A stretch of DNA of 64,000 nucleotides from Flammeovirgaceae bacterium UBA6059. Its GTDB lineage: Bacteria > Bacteroidota > Bacteroidia > Cytophagales > Cyclobacteriaceae. The translations under genes and the position numbers were made by a program. The notes beneath the pieces were generated by a model. It saw only the letters and a list, made by a program, of their open reading frames with translations. It had not been told where the DNA came from and did not search any database. Every line of letters begins with the position of its first letter. The first letter of the stretch is position 1. Shown here piece after piece: positions 1-9,400 of this stretch. The stretch spans positions 1 through 64,000 of the forward strand of contig DIYH01000037.1 of assembly GCA_002435755.1 (NCBI GenBank), read 5' to 3'.

Positions 1-976
1 CAGATTCTCCATCAGTCCCATTATTTCCGTCCGCCCCTTCTAGAGACGCCAACCATTGTGCTTCAGTTCCTATGAAGCCATTATTAATGGCTACTTGGTA
101 AGCTGATTCTCCATCCGGGCCTTCTAGCGAGGCCAACCACTCTGTTTCACTGCCTATGAAACCATTCTTAACAGCTATTTGATAAGCATCAAGCCCCACC
201 AGTGAGGCCAACCACTGAGTTTCGGTTCCTGGGAAACCATTTTCGACGGCCGTTTGATAAGTTGATTCCCCTACATTCCCATCGAGCGATGCCAACCACT
301 CTTTTTCAGTTCCTGTGAAGCCATTGTTAATGGCCACTTGGTAAGCAGATTCTCCATCAGTTCCATCAGTCCCCTTTAGTGATGTCAACCACTGTGCTTC
401 TGTTCCTGTAAAGCCATTATTAACTGCAGCTTGATACGCAGATTCCCCCTCTTTCCCATCAGTTCCTTGAAGTGAGGCTAACCACTCTTCTTCTGTTCCT
501 GTAAAGCCATTATTGACAGATATTTCGTAGGCAGATTTACCGGCTATTCCAGGGTCACCTTGCGGACCTATCTCAACTGAACCTGCCTTTTTAGCATACA
601 GTGCATAAGGAACACTGAGTAGTTGGCCTGAGCTTGCAATAATGTAATTGTTATTTCCAGTAGGATCCACCTCTGTCTTAACGAAGTAAGGTCCTTGCGA
701 CCAATCTATACTAGAAAAATCATCAGTCGTGGTGCCCGTACCTATTTCAATACTAATGAGTCCAAATGAGTTGGTCAGTGTACTCATAGTTTCTGAGTAA
801 ACAATTTGACCATTGGTGCTTCCTCTCAATACATTAATTCGAATACCGATATTCTGATCTTCAATAGGGTAATTATTCTCATCCCTAATCACCGATTGAT
901 AGCTGAGTTTTTCGGGTACTTGTCCTATAGCTACAGTTGCTAAAGTCGTGAACACAATGAGTAAACACTTTTTCAT
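1..976 (-). CDS. Secreted repeat protein with SAYQ...GTE.EWLASL repeats (3' end outside window)
   Basis: Open frame that runs off the left edge, so the C-terminus is missing. The start at 976 gives a signal peptide of about 19 residues (MKKCLLIVFTTLATVAIGQ). Residues about 20-130 form the N-terminal domain often seen in Bacteroidota surface proteins (VPEKLSYQSVIRD, then VPYALYAKKA). From about residue 145 there are at least six tandem repeats of about 25-31 residues with the pattern SAYQ.A..NGF.GTE..WLASL.G.DG, separated by collagen-like Gly-rich linkers of variable length (GTDGTDGE). These repeats are also found in phage tail-fibre and adhesin-like proteins. It lies 27 bp downstream of the T9SS-tagged gene and is probably co-transcribed. 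The role, likely surface adhesion or a structural fibre, is inferred. Confidence 0.85.
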   Translation of the reverse strand, partial: MKKCLLIVFTTLATVAIGQVPEKLSYQSVIRDENNYPIEDQNIGIRINVLRGSTNGQIVYSETMSTLTNSFGLISIEIGTGTTTDDFSSIDWSQGPYFVKTEVDPTGNNNYIIASSGQLLSVPYALYAKKAGSVEIGPQGDPGIAGKSAYEISVNNGFTGTEEEWLASLQGTDGKEGESAYQAAVNNGFTGTEAQWLTSLKGTDGTDGESAYQVAINNGFTGTEKEWLASLDGNVGESTYQTAVENGFPGTETQWLASLVGLDAYQIAVKNGFIGSETEWLASLEGPDGESAYQVAINNGFIGTEAQWLASLEGADGNNGTDGES

Positions 977-1003
977 AATCTCGACCTTTTTAATTACATA
1001 ATT

Positions 1004-1462
1004 TTACTTTTTCAATACTTTGAAAACCTTCATTAATACCTCATTATCTAAAATCATCAATTGATAAAGGTTGGGATCTAAATAACTCACGTCAATTAGC
1101 ATATTACCTTGACTTAGAGCTCCTTTGGCTAATTCCTTCCCTTTCAAATCAAACAATTTATAATGTAGCCCTTGATATTCGTTGTGAAAATCAATTCTGA
1201 GCTTCTGTTCTACCGGATTTGGGTATACCTCTAATTCAGTAGACTGATTGTTTACTTCTAGTACAACATCAGATTCTTCGAATACATTTAAAAGACCGGA
1301 AGATAAGTGTTGATCTTCTACAATTGCCATTTGGCCTATGACAAATGAGATATGCCAACTATCGTCCGAACTAAATCCTCCTCCTGCAGAGAAAACTTCT
1401 TGACCATATGCATTCAATGAAACAATAAATAAGATTATGAATGCGTATTTCCAATTCAGCAT
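1004..1462 (-). CDS. Small T9SS-secreted protein (type A sorting domain)
   Basis: 152-residue protein with an N-terminal signal peptide ending near NAYGQ. The C-terminal 75 residues match the Por secretion system sorting domain: an LEVYPNPVEQKLRID segment, then YKLFDLKGKELAKG, and a basic end (MKVFKVLKK). Such tails direct cargo through the outer membrane by the type IX system and are then removed. The remaining part, about residues 22-70 (FSAGGGF.....W.ISFVIGQ), is a short segment seen in small Bacteroidota proteins with no known activity. It is followed after 27 bp by the repeat protein gene, so the two may be made together as a surface pair. Confidence 0.85.
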   Translation of the reverse strand: MLNWKYAFIILFIVSLNAYGQEVFSAGGGFSSDDSWHISFVIGQMAIVEDQHLSSGLLNVFEESDVVLEVNNQSTELEVYPNPVEQKLRIDFHNEYQGLHYKLFDLKGKELAKGALSQGNMLIDVSYLDPNLYQLMILDNEVLMKVFKVLKK

Positions 1463-2374
1463 ATCACTTTATAGTTTCGGTTTAATATTTGAAAGGATCA
1501 ATAATTAATACGTTTTTCTTCAGGTGTTAGTTCTTAGTTATTCTTTTATTTTGAGAAATTTAAGACTGATTTAACGTATATAAGCTAAGCATTTCTCTTT
1601 AATTATCTTCAAAATTAATGGTGTAACAAGGATTAGTTTGTGCCTTCTACACTAATCAGATTTAATTTAAACAGAGAGAAATTGAATAAAGTATTGTGCA
1701 AACGAATCCTACTTAATAAATAGGTAATATGATCGCTGTGATAGCGCGGTGGCTGAAAGTCAATTCAGGATGCAGAAATCAGAAATGAACAATCGCAACG
1801 ATTTTCACTACCTACTTCAAACCTGGGCTAGTATTTTGTATTTATTGAGATACAGTTCCGGTAATTATCAAGCCCAATCAAGTGATCTAGCCTTGTGCTA
1901 GCTAAGTAACATTTTGATCATCACTGATTCGACCAATATACACCGCTCGATGCATTTACAATTTACATAATAAAATAAATTGATTTTGAAGTACTTACAT
2001 ACGGAGACTCAGGTTCTAAAAGAAGACGCCTAATAAACTCAGGTTTGAAAAATTCAGTTGTCTACAAAAACTCAGATTTAAGAATAACTGCATCACGATT
2101 CTATCGCTCGGCCGTTCCCTGACCAAACGGCTATTAATAGTTTTGCCACCGCGCCTTTGAGCTAAGGCTCAATGACCAACCCTGAGCCAAGAGATTTCCA
2201 GGCAAAGCTTGTCTTTCAGAATTTCGCTATTCGGTTAATTGTTAAGATCGTTTTCAAATACGCGATTCTCAGCTATGCGGACGAACGGCTAGTCTTGCAG
2301 CCAAAACACTTTGTTGCGACCGGCTAGGTTGGCTCACAACACGGGGCATTACAACCACGGTTCATTCTGAGGAA
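1463..2374. other. Gene-free stretch of about 0.9 kb
   Basis: No credible reading frame is present on either strand. The left part (1463-2090) is AT-rich and should hold the promoter of the minus-strand gene starting at 1462. The right part (2100-2370) is richer in GC and carries short perfect hairpins: GCCGTT/AACGGC at 2111-2131 and TTGAGC/GCTCAA at 2157-2172. It also holds a segment at about 2280-2350 with a GGCTAGTC core and an AAACACTTTGTTG string that resembles non-coding DNA at 9.8 kb and 12.8 kb. This stretch lies immediately after the last gene of the defence-like operon. No tRNA or other RNA gene was recognised. Confidence 0.6.
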
Positions 2375-2884
2375 TCAGTCAGCTATTAAGCCGGGAAACA
2401 CTCTTTTGGCTAAGCTTATATCTCTATTATATCTGCCCATACCCTCTACCTTGTTAAGCAGTGCTGGAGGCTCTATTTCTTCCAGTACCACAAATGAACT
2501 ACTCAGATACTCAAGAATATTCCACTCTAGTTGACTATTCCAATACTCTTCTGCCAGTTTGTTTTGTACCACTTCTTCTATTTGCTCATTCGATTGAATC
2601 AACCCAATGATGACCATGGGGCATGCAATCACATCAACAGACGTTTCGACTTTATGGTAATAAACTTGGCCATATAGCCAGTCACCGTAATAGGCTAAAT
2701 CTTCGACTTCCTTAAATGAGTAAACGCAATCCAACCTCCGAGGGGATTCGACTGGTCGTTTTTTCTCTAATATTGACTCTACCCACTCATTATTGCGTTT
2801 TTTGGTCACACTCTCATAGTACGTGCTACCATTGATTTGAGTTCCGACAGGTATTTTCTTTGAGCTAACATAGAAATTGATCAT
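2375..2884 (-). CDS. Unknown 169-aa protein, last gene of the defence-like operon; possibly ADP-ribosyltransferase-like
   Basis: The product is soluble, with no signal peptide or membrane segment. Its start overlaps the stop of the preceding 70-aa gene as ATGA, so the two are translationally coupled. Residues 11-75 show an order of motifs (IPVGTQI, then E..RP...PRRLDCVYSF, then YGDWLYGQVYYHKVE) that reminds me of small proteins with an ADP-ribosyltransferase-like or RES-like fold, where a basic residue before a V[FY].F strand helps bind NAD. This resemblance is an impression only. If right, a second NAD-using effector would sit beside the SIR2 gene. Otherwise it is a conserved hypothetical accessory gene. 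Confidence 0.75.
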   Translation of the reverse strand: MINFYVSSKKIPVGTQINGSTYYESVTKKRNNEWVESILEKKRPVESPRRLDCVYSFKEVEDLAYYGDWLYGQVYYHKVETSVDVIACPMVIIGLIQSNEQIEEVVQNKLAEEYWNSQLEWNILEYLSSSFVVLEEIEPPALLNKVEGMGRYNRDISLAKRVFPGLIAD

Positions 2885-3093
2885 ATCAAGTGTGCTTTTT
2901 TGGTGGAAGAGTTATCGCGTAATATAGACTCCTCTACTCGATTTATTACCTTGAAATACGCTCCTCTGGGATTCAGATAGCTCTGTATTATAACATGATG
3001 ATTCTCAGATAACAAGAATGCAGGCTTCATTATGGTCTTAGCTAGTTGATCTAGCTTAGAAAGTGGACGGAGTTGAGGCCAAATGCCACTCAT
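2881..3093 (-). CDS. Unknown 70-aa protein of the defence-like operon
   Basis: Small basic protein with no recognised domain. It starts 23 bp after the KTSC gene stop and its own stop overlaps the start of the 169-aa gene by 4 bp (ATGA), the usual sign of coupled translation. Its size and position directly before a possible NAD-directed enzyme would fit an antitoxin or immunity protein, but nothing in the sequence proves this. A hydrophobic-basic middle (FLLSENHHVIIQSYL) is the only feature. The tight packing in the operon is the main reason to accept it as real. Confidence 0.6.
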   Translation of the reverse strand: MSGIWPQLRPLSKLDQLAKTIMKPAFLLSENHHVIIQSYLNPRGAYFKVINRVEESILRDNSSTKKAHLI

Positions 3094-3116
3094 ATTACAG
3101 CATTAATGCTCATTGT

Positions 3117-3338
3117 TTACGAAATCTTCTCATAAGGGTATACGTTTTTGAAATTTCTATGCAAGTAAGATCCAATGGACGGTGCATACAGTAGTCCTTC
3201 GTATTCCATTTCTGGAACATCCTTATATATGTAGAGTCCGCCCTTTAAATATTGAATGTATACCGTTCGGTTTTGACTATCATACCCAATGCTTTCTACA
3301 TTAGATGATTCTACTAAGGTCATCTCAGGTTGTGCCAT
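3117..3338 (-). CDS. KTSC domain protein
   Basis: 73 residues, nearly all one KTSC domain: a VESS.VESIGYDS start, an R.VYIQYLKGGLYIYKDVP strand pair, and an APSIGSYLHRNFKNVYPYE end. The domain is named after its occurrence at the C-terminus of some lysyl-tRNA synthetases and is also found alone in phage and accessory genes; its biochemical role is unclear, with nucleic-acid binding suggested by its small beta-rich fold. It begins 8 bp after the HerA gene stop, so it belongs to the same transcript as SIR2 and HerA. It may be a small adaptor of that complex (inference). Confidence 0.85.
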   Translation of the reverse strand: MAQPEMTLVESSNVESIGYDSQNRTVYIQYLKGGLYIYKDVPEMEYEGLLYAPSIGSYLHRNFKNVYPYEKIS

Positions 3339-3346
3339 ATTCTTAT

Positions 3347-5131
3347 TTATTTAAAGCTTTGGTTTCTCCATGATGTAATTAGTTGCTTGTATTCCATCTC
3401 CGGATTTTCAATTTTCATACCCCATTGTTTCGATGCGAGAGGGTCTGAACTCTTAGGAGCATCAGTAATTTTGAAGAATTTTATGCGTGATGGAATTTTA
3501 ACAGCTTCTCCTGACAGAATTCCTTCTCCAGTTCTTAGGCTTGTTAATAAATCTATCATCGTTGACAGCTCATCCTGTATTGCAGCTTTGATATGAGACC
3601 TGTCCTTTGAGTTATTCATTCTTAATGCTACCATTGTCCCACATTGACTTAGTACGGTTTCATCTAATTCTGATGGTCTTTGAGTTACTAGCATTAACCC
3701 AGCTCCATATTTTCGACCTTCTTTTGCAATACTTCGTACTGTCCTAGAGGATATTGACTCCTCTCCTGCACCCAAATAACTGTGTGCTTCCTCCAGAACA
3801 ATCAGCAGAGGTTGCTGCTTACCTCCCACTTTCGTATCTAAGCCCCAAAACAACGAATCATATGTAATTTTTAGAAGTGTCCCAGATATTGAAGACATTA
3901 TTTCGTTTGGGATACCAGACAAATCAAGAATTGTGATTGGTTTTTTATCACCTAACCAGCTTAATAGCAATGAATCTAGATCTTTAGTTACCTTTCCTTC
4001 TGAGCTTGGTGAATAGCCTCCTGGATTGAAAAGGAACGAATACCGACTATCCTTCATTCGATTTCTCATAGAGTCTAAAAACGATAGAATTCCTTTTGCC
4101 CTATTATTCAAAAAAGGTGCACCTCCACCTGCACTCGCAGGCTGGTATTCATTGGAAATCAATTTTTCTGAATCTCCTTCGACAGTCCTATCTGTTATTG
4201 TATTAGGGTCTGCTCTTGAGTTATAAGTTTGTCTTTCAAAATCATCCAAGTGAAACCACAAACTTTTAATACTAAATGGTATTGGACTATCGGCTGTAAT
4301 GGACTCAGGATTAATACCTAGCTTGTTGGTTAAATTACTGTCAATTTTTGCTTCAACAACTGCCTCTCTGATATATTCCTTGTTAGGGTCCGTTAGAGTC
4401 CCAGAAAATATATTCATCATTTCGTTGAATGGAAGTGCCCAGAAGGGTATGAACAGTTTTTGATCTGCTTGAGGACTGTTTATTTTAAAAACTTTGGAGT
4501 ATTTCTTTAACGTGTCATCATATTCTCCATGCGGATCAATTACTAAAATTCGCGAGCTCTCAAACTCTTTGGATGCTATCGCTCTTAAGAGGACCGAAAC
4601 AGAGTTTGATTTTCCACTTCCAGTTGAACCAACTATAGCGCAATGACGCGCTATTAGTCTATCAAGATCAAGTTTTGCCTCTAAGCTTTCAGTTGCGCTA
4701 ATCGTTCCTACAGTAACTGAATTAGTGTCAACAAATCCTCCATATACGATTTTCAGGTCGTCGTTCGTAACCAGGTGAACTTTGTCTCCTGTAACTGGGT
4801 ATTGTGTAACCCCTCTCTCAAATTTATTCCCCACTTGTTCCCCCACAAGAGTGATTAAAATCCAACCTATATTCTTTAGTTCATCGTAATCATGCAAAAT
4901 GACATCCTTTAAGTATTCAGGCATAGCGCCAGAACCTATTACCGTTACAATCCCATACAAATTTGCATAGCCAAGGGGGATTTTCACAAAGGAACCAATT
5001 TGACCAACACGGTACACAACACCATTGATTATCGGCATTCTTGATTTTATATTATCATTTAGCCGCACGGAAATTACGTTTCCGTTGATGCTATCTATCA
5101 ACCCTATTTCTGTTAGCCTATTTTCTTGCAT
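3347..5131 (-). CDS. herA: HerA-type hexameric DNA translocase/ATPase of a SIR2-HerA defence pair
   Basis: 594-residue HerA/FtsK-superfamily ATPase. Residues 1-140 form the beta-barrel (HAS-barrel-like) N-terminus. The Walker A motif is GSTGSGKSNS at 168-177, the HerA signature IDPHGEY at 198-204, and the Walker B region LLIVLEEAH at 442-450, followed by EGRKYG and TQRPSE at 471-488, all typical of the family. HerA proteins form hexamers that move or hold DNA. Paired with SIR2 proteins they make the known Nezha/SIR2-HerA anti-phage complexes. Its start overlaps the SIR2 gene end by 14 bp, which supports a fixed stoichiometry. The chosen start gives the complete barrel. No nuclease gene of the NurA type lies beside it. 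Confidence 0.93.
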   Translation of the reverse strand: MQENRLTEIGLIDSINGNVISVRLNDNIKSRMPIINGVVYRVGQIGSFVKIPLGYANLYGIVTVIGSGAMPEYLKDVILHDYDELKNIGWILITLVGEQVGNKFERGVTQYPVTGDKVHLVTNDDLKIVYGGFVDTNSVTVGTISATESLEAKLDLDRLIARHCAIVGSTGSGKSNSVSVLLRAIASKEFESSRILVIDPHGEYDDTLKKYSKVFKINSPQADQKLFIPFWALPFNEMMNIFSGTLTDPNKEYIREAVVEAKIDSNLTNKLGINPESITADSPIPFSIKSLWFHLDDFERQTYNSRADPNTITDRTVEGDSEKLISNEYQPASAGGGAPFLNNRAKGILSFLDSMRNRMKDSRYSFLFNPGGYSPSSEGKVTKDLDSLLLSWLGDKKPITILDLSGIPNEIMSSISGTLLKITYDSLFWGLDTKVGGKQQPLLIVLEEAHSYLGAGEESISSRTVRSIAKEGRKYGAGLMLVTQRPSELDETVLSQCGTMVALRMNNSKDRSHIKAAIQDELSTMIDLLTSLRTGEGILSGEAVKIPSRIKFFKITDAPKSSDPLASKQWGMKIENPEMEYKQLITSWRNQSFK

Positions 5132-6413
5132 TTCTCCCTAAGGTTCCAATCTCATTTTCGTTTATCAAAGACTTCAAAAAGGAGACAAGCTTAGAAAAAT
5201 CAGGAAGAAAAAACTCACCTTTTCCTGACCATATTTCTTTTCCGATTTTTTCACCCTCACCTACGCTCATTGTTGGAGCATCTTCATCAAAATATTGATT
5301 GATTTGTGGTGTATCATCTTTATCTGGCTCACTTCCCAGTGTCCATTCTCCATACCTGCAGCCAATAATGGCACTTCGATACCCATAAACCGAAATTTTC
5401 ATATTTTCTATTCCAATCTTTCCCATTCCACTTTCAGGTGTCAAACTGTAATTGAACACTCCATCCTCACCTCGCGTCTTGTCGTGATATAAGGCAATGA
5501 CGTGAGATGTTGTATTAGTTTTCAGAGCGGATATTATTCGGTCGTTTATATGCTCGTCTCCCCATGAATATCCAGACGTGAAAAGAATTGAGTCGTCTTG
5601 TTTCAAAAAGTTGCTTAGCCTATCCATTAGGCTCTCGTAAGGTTGTTTCTTGGAATCTTGGTATTTAAGAATGGATGGATAGATTAGAATATCTTCTTCA
5701 TCTGGAGGGGTACGAATTATTCTGTCAGATTTAGGATCATAGTGCCAGCCAAGAGATCCATGTATTTTCCAAACCTTGGTTTGATTAGGTAGAAAGGAAT
5801 GATCTTCTACGGACTCGGAGTTAAAGAACGGACGAAAACTACCACTAAATCCATCGTAATATGGTATTCTCTTTCTCTCCAAACCCAGTTCAAATAAGTA
5901 GTCATAATTAAAGGTGAATATCTCAATCGGGAATCTTCTTTCAGCCTGCCCAATCCACTCAGCAAAATCTGTCTGAATCAGATCATCAATGATTTCCTCT
6001 CCTACTACAGCATCTTCTACTTTATGGACACTTACTTTTGACCTTACCTTGTTCTTGATAACCTTAGATAGGCGCTCGAATCCATTTTTGTCCAAGTTGT
6101 TGAGCCGACCACTTCCAATGATTTTCGATTTCTGTTCAATACTAGAAAGTAAATGCTCAATGGTCTTTTCAGAATTATTCAACTCTTCCATCATCTCGGA
6201 TAAAGCGTCTCCTAAATCAGAAAACTCGGATTTCACTTCTTCAAGGATGTCTGATGTCATTTGAATCACTCCTGGCACAGTAAGGGATTGATCACTTTTT
6301 TTTGCCATCGACGTTCCAGCTCCGAAAAGAAAGCCGATTCTCTTTTTATCAGAGATTAATATCTGCTGTATTCCTCTTACATACTCAGAAGGATCGTGCC
6401 TTGAATTCTCCAT
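5118..6413 (-). CDS. SIR2-like NADase effector of the SIR2-HerA pair
   Basis: 431-residue SIR2-fold protein. It has the NAD-binding GAGTS loop at 31-35, the TFNYD motif at 167-171 and KIHGS at 216-220, whose His218 matches the catalytic histidine, followed by SGYSWGDEHIND at 280-291. The zinc-binding cysteines of true sirtuin deacetylases are absent, as in defence SIR2 proteins, which break down NAD rather than remove acetyl groups. Residues about 300-431 are a C-terminal extension of unknown role that could bind the partner ATPase. It starts 17 bp after the PLD-helicase gene and overlaps HerA by 14 bp. Infection-triggered NAD depletion is the expected activity; this is inferred from the family. 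Confidence 0.92.
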   Translation of the reverse strand: MENSRHDPSEYVRGIQQILISDKKRIGFLFGAGTSMAKKSDQSLTVPGVIQMTSDILEEVKSEFSDLGDALSEMMEELNNSEKTIEHLLSSIEQKSKIIGSGRLNNLDKNGFERLSKVIKNKVRSKVSVHKVEDAVVGEEIIDDLIQTDFAEWIGQAERRFPIEIFTFNYDYLFELGLERKRIPYYDGFSGSFRPFFNSESVEDHSFLPNQTKVWKIHGSLGWHYDPKSDRIIRTPPDEEDILIYPSILKYQDSKKQPYESLMDRLSNFLKQDDSILFTSGYSWGDEHINDRIISALKTNTTSHVIALYHDKTRGEDGVFNYSLTPESGMGKIGIENMKISVYGYRSAIIGCRYGEWTLGSEPDKDDTPQINQYFDEDAPTMSVGEGEKIGKEIWSGKGEFFLPDFSKLVSFLKSLINENEIGTLGRNARK

Positions 6414-6430
6414 ATTAGGTTAGTTTTCAT

Positions 6431-9400
6431 CTAAATTTTTTGCACCCCTATAATACATGCCGCAATTCTGTTATCAATGCTGCTTGTAGTCTCACATTTG
6501 GTCAATATTCTTTTCAACATTTGATCATCAAGTTTCACCAATTTCCAATGTTCTCTCAGAACATTTAAATTCAAAGCTCTCCTCCTATTATTTCTCTTCG
6601 CTCTGAGACTATCTAAAGGTGGTTGCAATATTTCTAACCATAGTTTTGCCAAAGAGCTATAATCAACTATGTCTTCAGATATCGATATATCAAATAGCCT
6701 AATGTTTTGATCAACAAGTGCCTTCAGTTTCTTTGAAATTGTTTTTCGTTCTGTATACCTAAGGAGCAAGTAATGGGCCACATCTAAACACCTTTTGAGC
6801 TTTTCTGATAGCACCACTTTTTCATTTCGACGAAATTCCTTTAGAAAAACATCCAAGATTCCTTGATCCCATTCCAGTCTTTGCTTTTCAATGAATGGCA
6901 ATTTTTCGCTAAGTGCATTCGCAACACTTATGAAGTCGCTTAATAGTTTCCCATTTTTTTCAAGGTAAATCCATTTGGGAGATGTATTCATGCTCCCCCG
7001 AGTGCAGATGAAACACCAAGTACTCGATGATTCATAGAACGATACTCTAGTTTTTATCTGTGCGTGAACATCGCATATGTGCTCGTAAACCTCCTTTGGA
7101 ATAAACTTTTCTTTTAACCGTTCAATCGGCTTAAAAAAGTTATGAGAACCTTCCCATCCTGTATCTCCTTTATGCTCGCTTAGTTCACGTTGAATATCTT
7201 CTATCGATTCGACTTCCGCAAAGTGTTTACCTCTTAGATCTGCCGGTATAGTGAAGTTTCCACCAAGGGTTGCATCGACAAAGGCTGAAGTCTCAATTAA
7301 CCTTTGATCACCTTTCAAGGAGTATTGTTCTGAATCATTGGGCCATAGAACCTCTATGCTTTCATGATCAGTGTCCATTCTATCGATTCTTCCTATCCTT
7401 TGTTCAACAAGCCTTATAACCGATGGCAAATCAAGGAGAATCAAGGAGGACGCCCCTTGCAGATTCACTCCTTCCGACATCATATCTGAGCAAAAAATCA
7501 CTGTGTTTGTATGCTTTGTTTCATGAGCACAGACTTTCAGGACTTTCTCCACAATTGAGGAATTTGAGCCAGTAGCTAGATAGGCATGTATCGTGTTATC
7601 CTCTTCCCTAACCATTTTAGCAAAGAGATCGAGCGTTATGAGGTTTGAATCAAATGCTATTACAATGTTGTGGGATAACAATAATTGAAGAACTTCATTA
7701 ATTTTTCCTTTTTCCCTTCGAAGGGAAAGTTGATTTGTCAAATTAGTTATCTGATCGTAAATATCAATTTCCTCCTCACAGGCTTGATCATATCGTTTTT
7801 GATCGGTTAACCAGTCTGGAAAGAACTCATCATTCAGATCTTTTCTTCCTGGAAGATCACCCATCAGCGATTGCACAGTTTCTATCACATTACCGGTGGC
7901 ATTCTTGCTGGATTCAATATTGAATTCTTCTTTAACATATGAAGTCCCTTTTATATACTCGAGAAGCGCTAGCTTGGAAGACCTAAGACGAGACCGTATC
8001 ATATAAATTGACAAACTCTTACTTCCTGTCAACCTTTGCTTGATATATGTTTGTTGATCCTTTTCGTTTCTTATTAAGTATACTGGAGGCTCAAAACTCT
8101 TGAGAAAATTTAGCCCACGAAGTTTAGAAGCTAGTTTGTTGATTTTGTCAACAAGAGCTCTGTCCTCCTTGGTTTCTTTAGTTTGATATGATACGTCTTT
8201 AACTTTCGGAAATCTGCAGGTGTTTCCCGTCTTATTTCTATACTTATCAGGTTCCTTATCAATTAGATTATTCAAATCTTCCTTCGTTCTTCGAACAAGG
8301 AATTGATCAATAAAACCCTTGAGTCGTTCAATATCTTCTTTAGTAGCCTTCTTGTTTTCCTTTATTGCTTTAAAATGGTGAAAGTCATTATCGTTTAAAT
8401 TATCAATATCTAGCAGTTCAATGATTCTGACAAGATCCTCTAATCGTTTATTAACTGGAGTAGCAGTGATCAAAATATTATAGCTTGCTTCGTTTTTAGA
8501 GATTTTTTTACTTCGATTTGAAAGTGGATTTAGAAGGTTATGAGCTTCATCGACAGCTAGCACATCAGCAATTTCAAGCTCCTTAAGAATATCTTTTAGG
8601 TTGCTATCACTTGTGTTGCTTAGAATTCCTAGTGATCTCAATGTGCAGTTCAAAAAGCTGAGATCAGCGAATTCCTGCTTCCAATTATTCGAAACAACGG
8701 GTGGAGAGAAAAGAAGCAAATTCGATCTATATTTCTCTCCTTTTTGCCACAGCCAATAAATGAATGATACCATCACTGCAGCGCACATCTTAGTCTTTCC
8801 AGAACCGGTTGGGTCAGCAATTAGAACATTTCCTTTCTCTATAAGAATGTTTATTGCTTCAATTAATCCAGAGTACTGGGATGGCCAAAATTTTTTGTTT
8901 TCTAAACTTTGAAAAAAGTCATTCTGATCCGCAAACCATCGTCCTTCTAGTACCTCTGAAATTGCTCTGGCCAAGGATTCTTCCCATGTCACATCTGCTA
9001 ACAATTCTTTAAGTAGGCTTATGAGCTGTTCTTTATAATCTATGCCTTCATAGTAAAAGAGATTCGCCAGCTGCTTAAGGCTGTCGTACTGACCATCTTT
9101 TGATTCTCGAATATTAGCTTCAAGCTGTTGCTCTAAACCTGACTTACTAAAGTTCGATGAACCTAATATGGCATGGTGATCTCCGACATATATTTTGGCA
9201 TGTGCTCTATCTTTAAATCTAATAGTCACCCTTCCCGATTGAAGTTTGTCAATAATATTTAGAACCGAAGAACCTAGGTAGAGAGAGATTCGCTTGTTGA
9301 GCCAATATTCTTTTAGGTCTAATTCCATAAAACTATATGGATATTTAGCTCTCTTTCGTAGTATTGGGTCATTTCCTAAGAGAATTCGAGCACTTCTTAA

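Noticed and set aside
1..560. Regular repeats considered as a CRISPR array
   Set aside because: The repeats are in frame within one protein, differ from each other at many third positions, and lack unique spacers.
1720..1800. GC-rich string considered as a tRNA or small RNA
   Set aside because: No cloverleaf, anticodon stem or TTCGA-type loop could be built.
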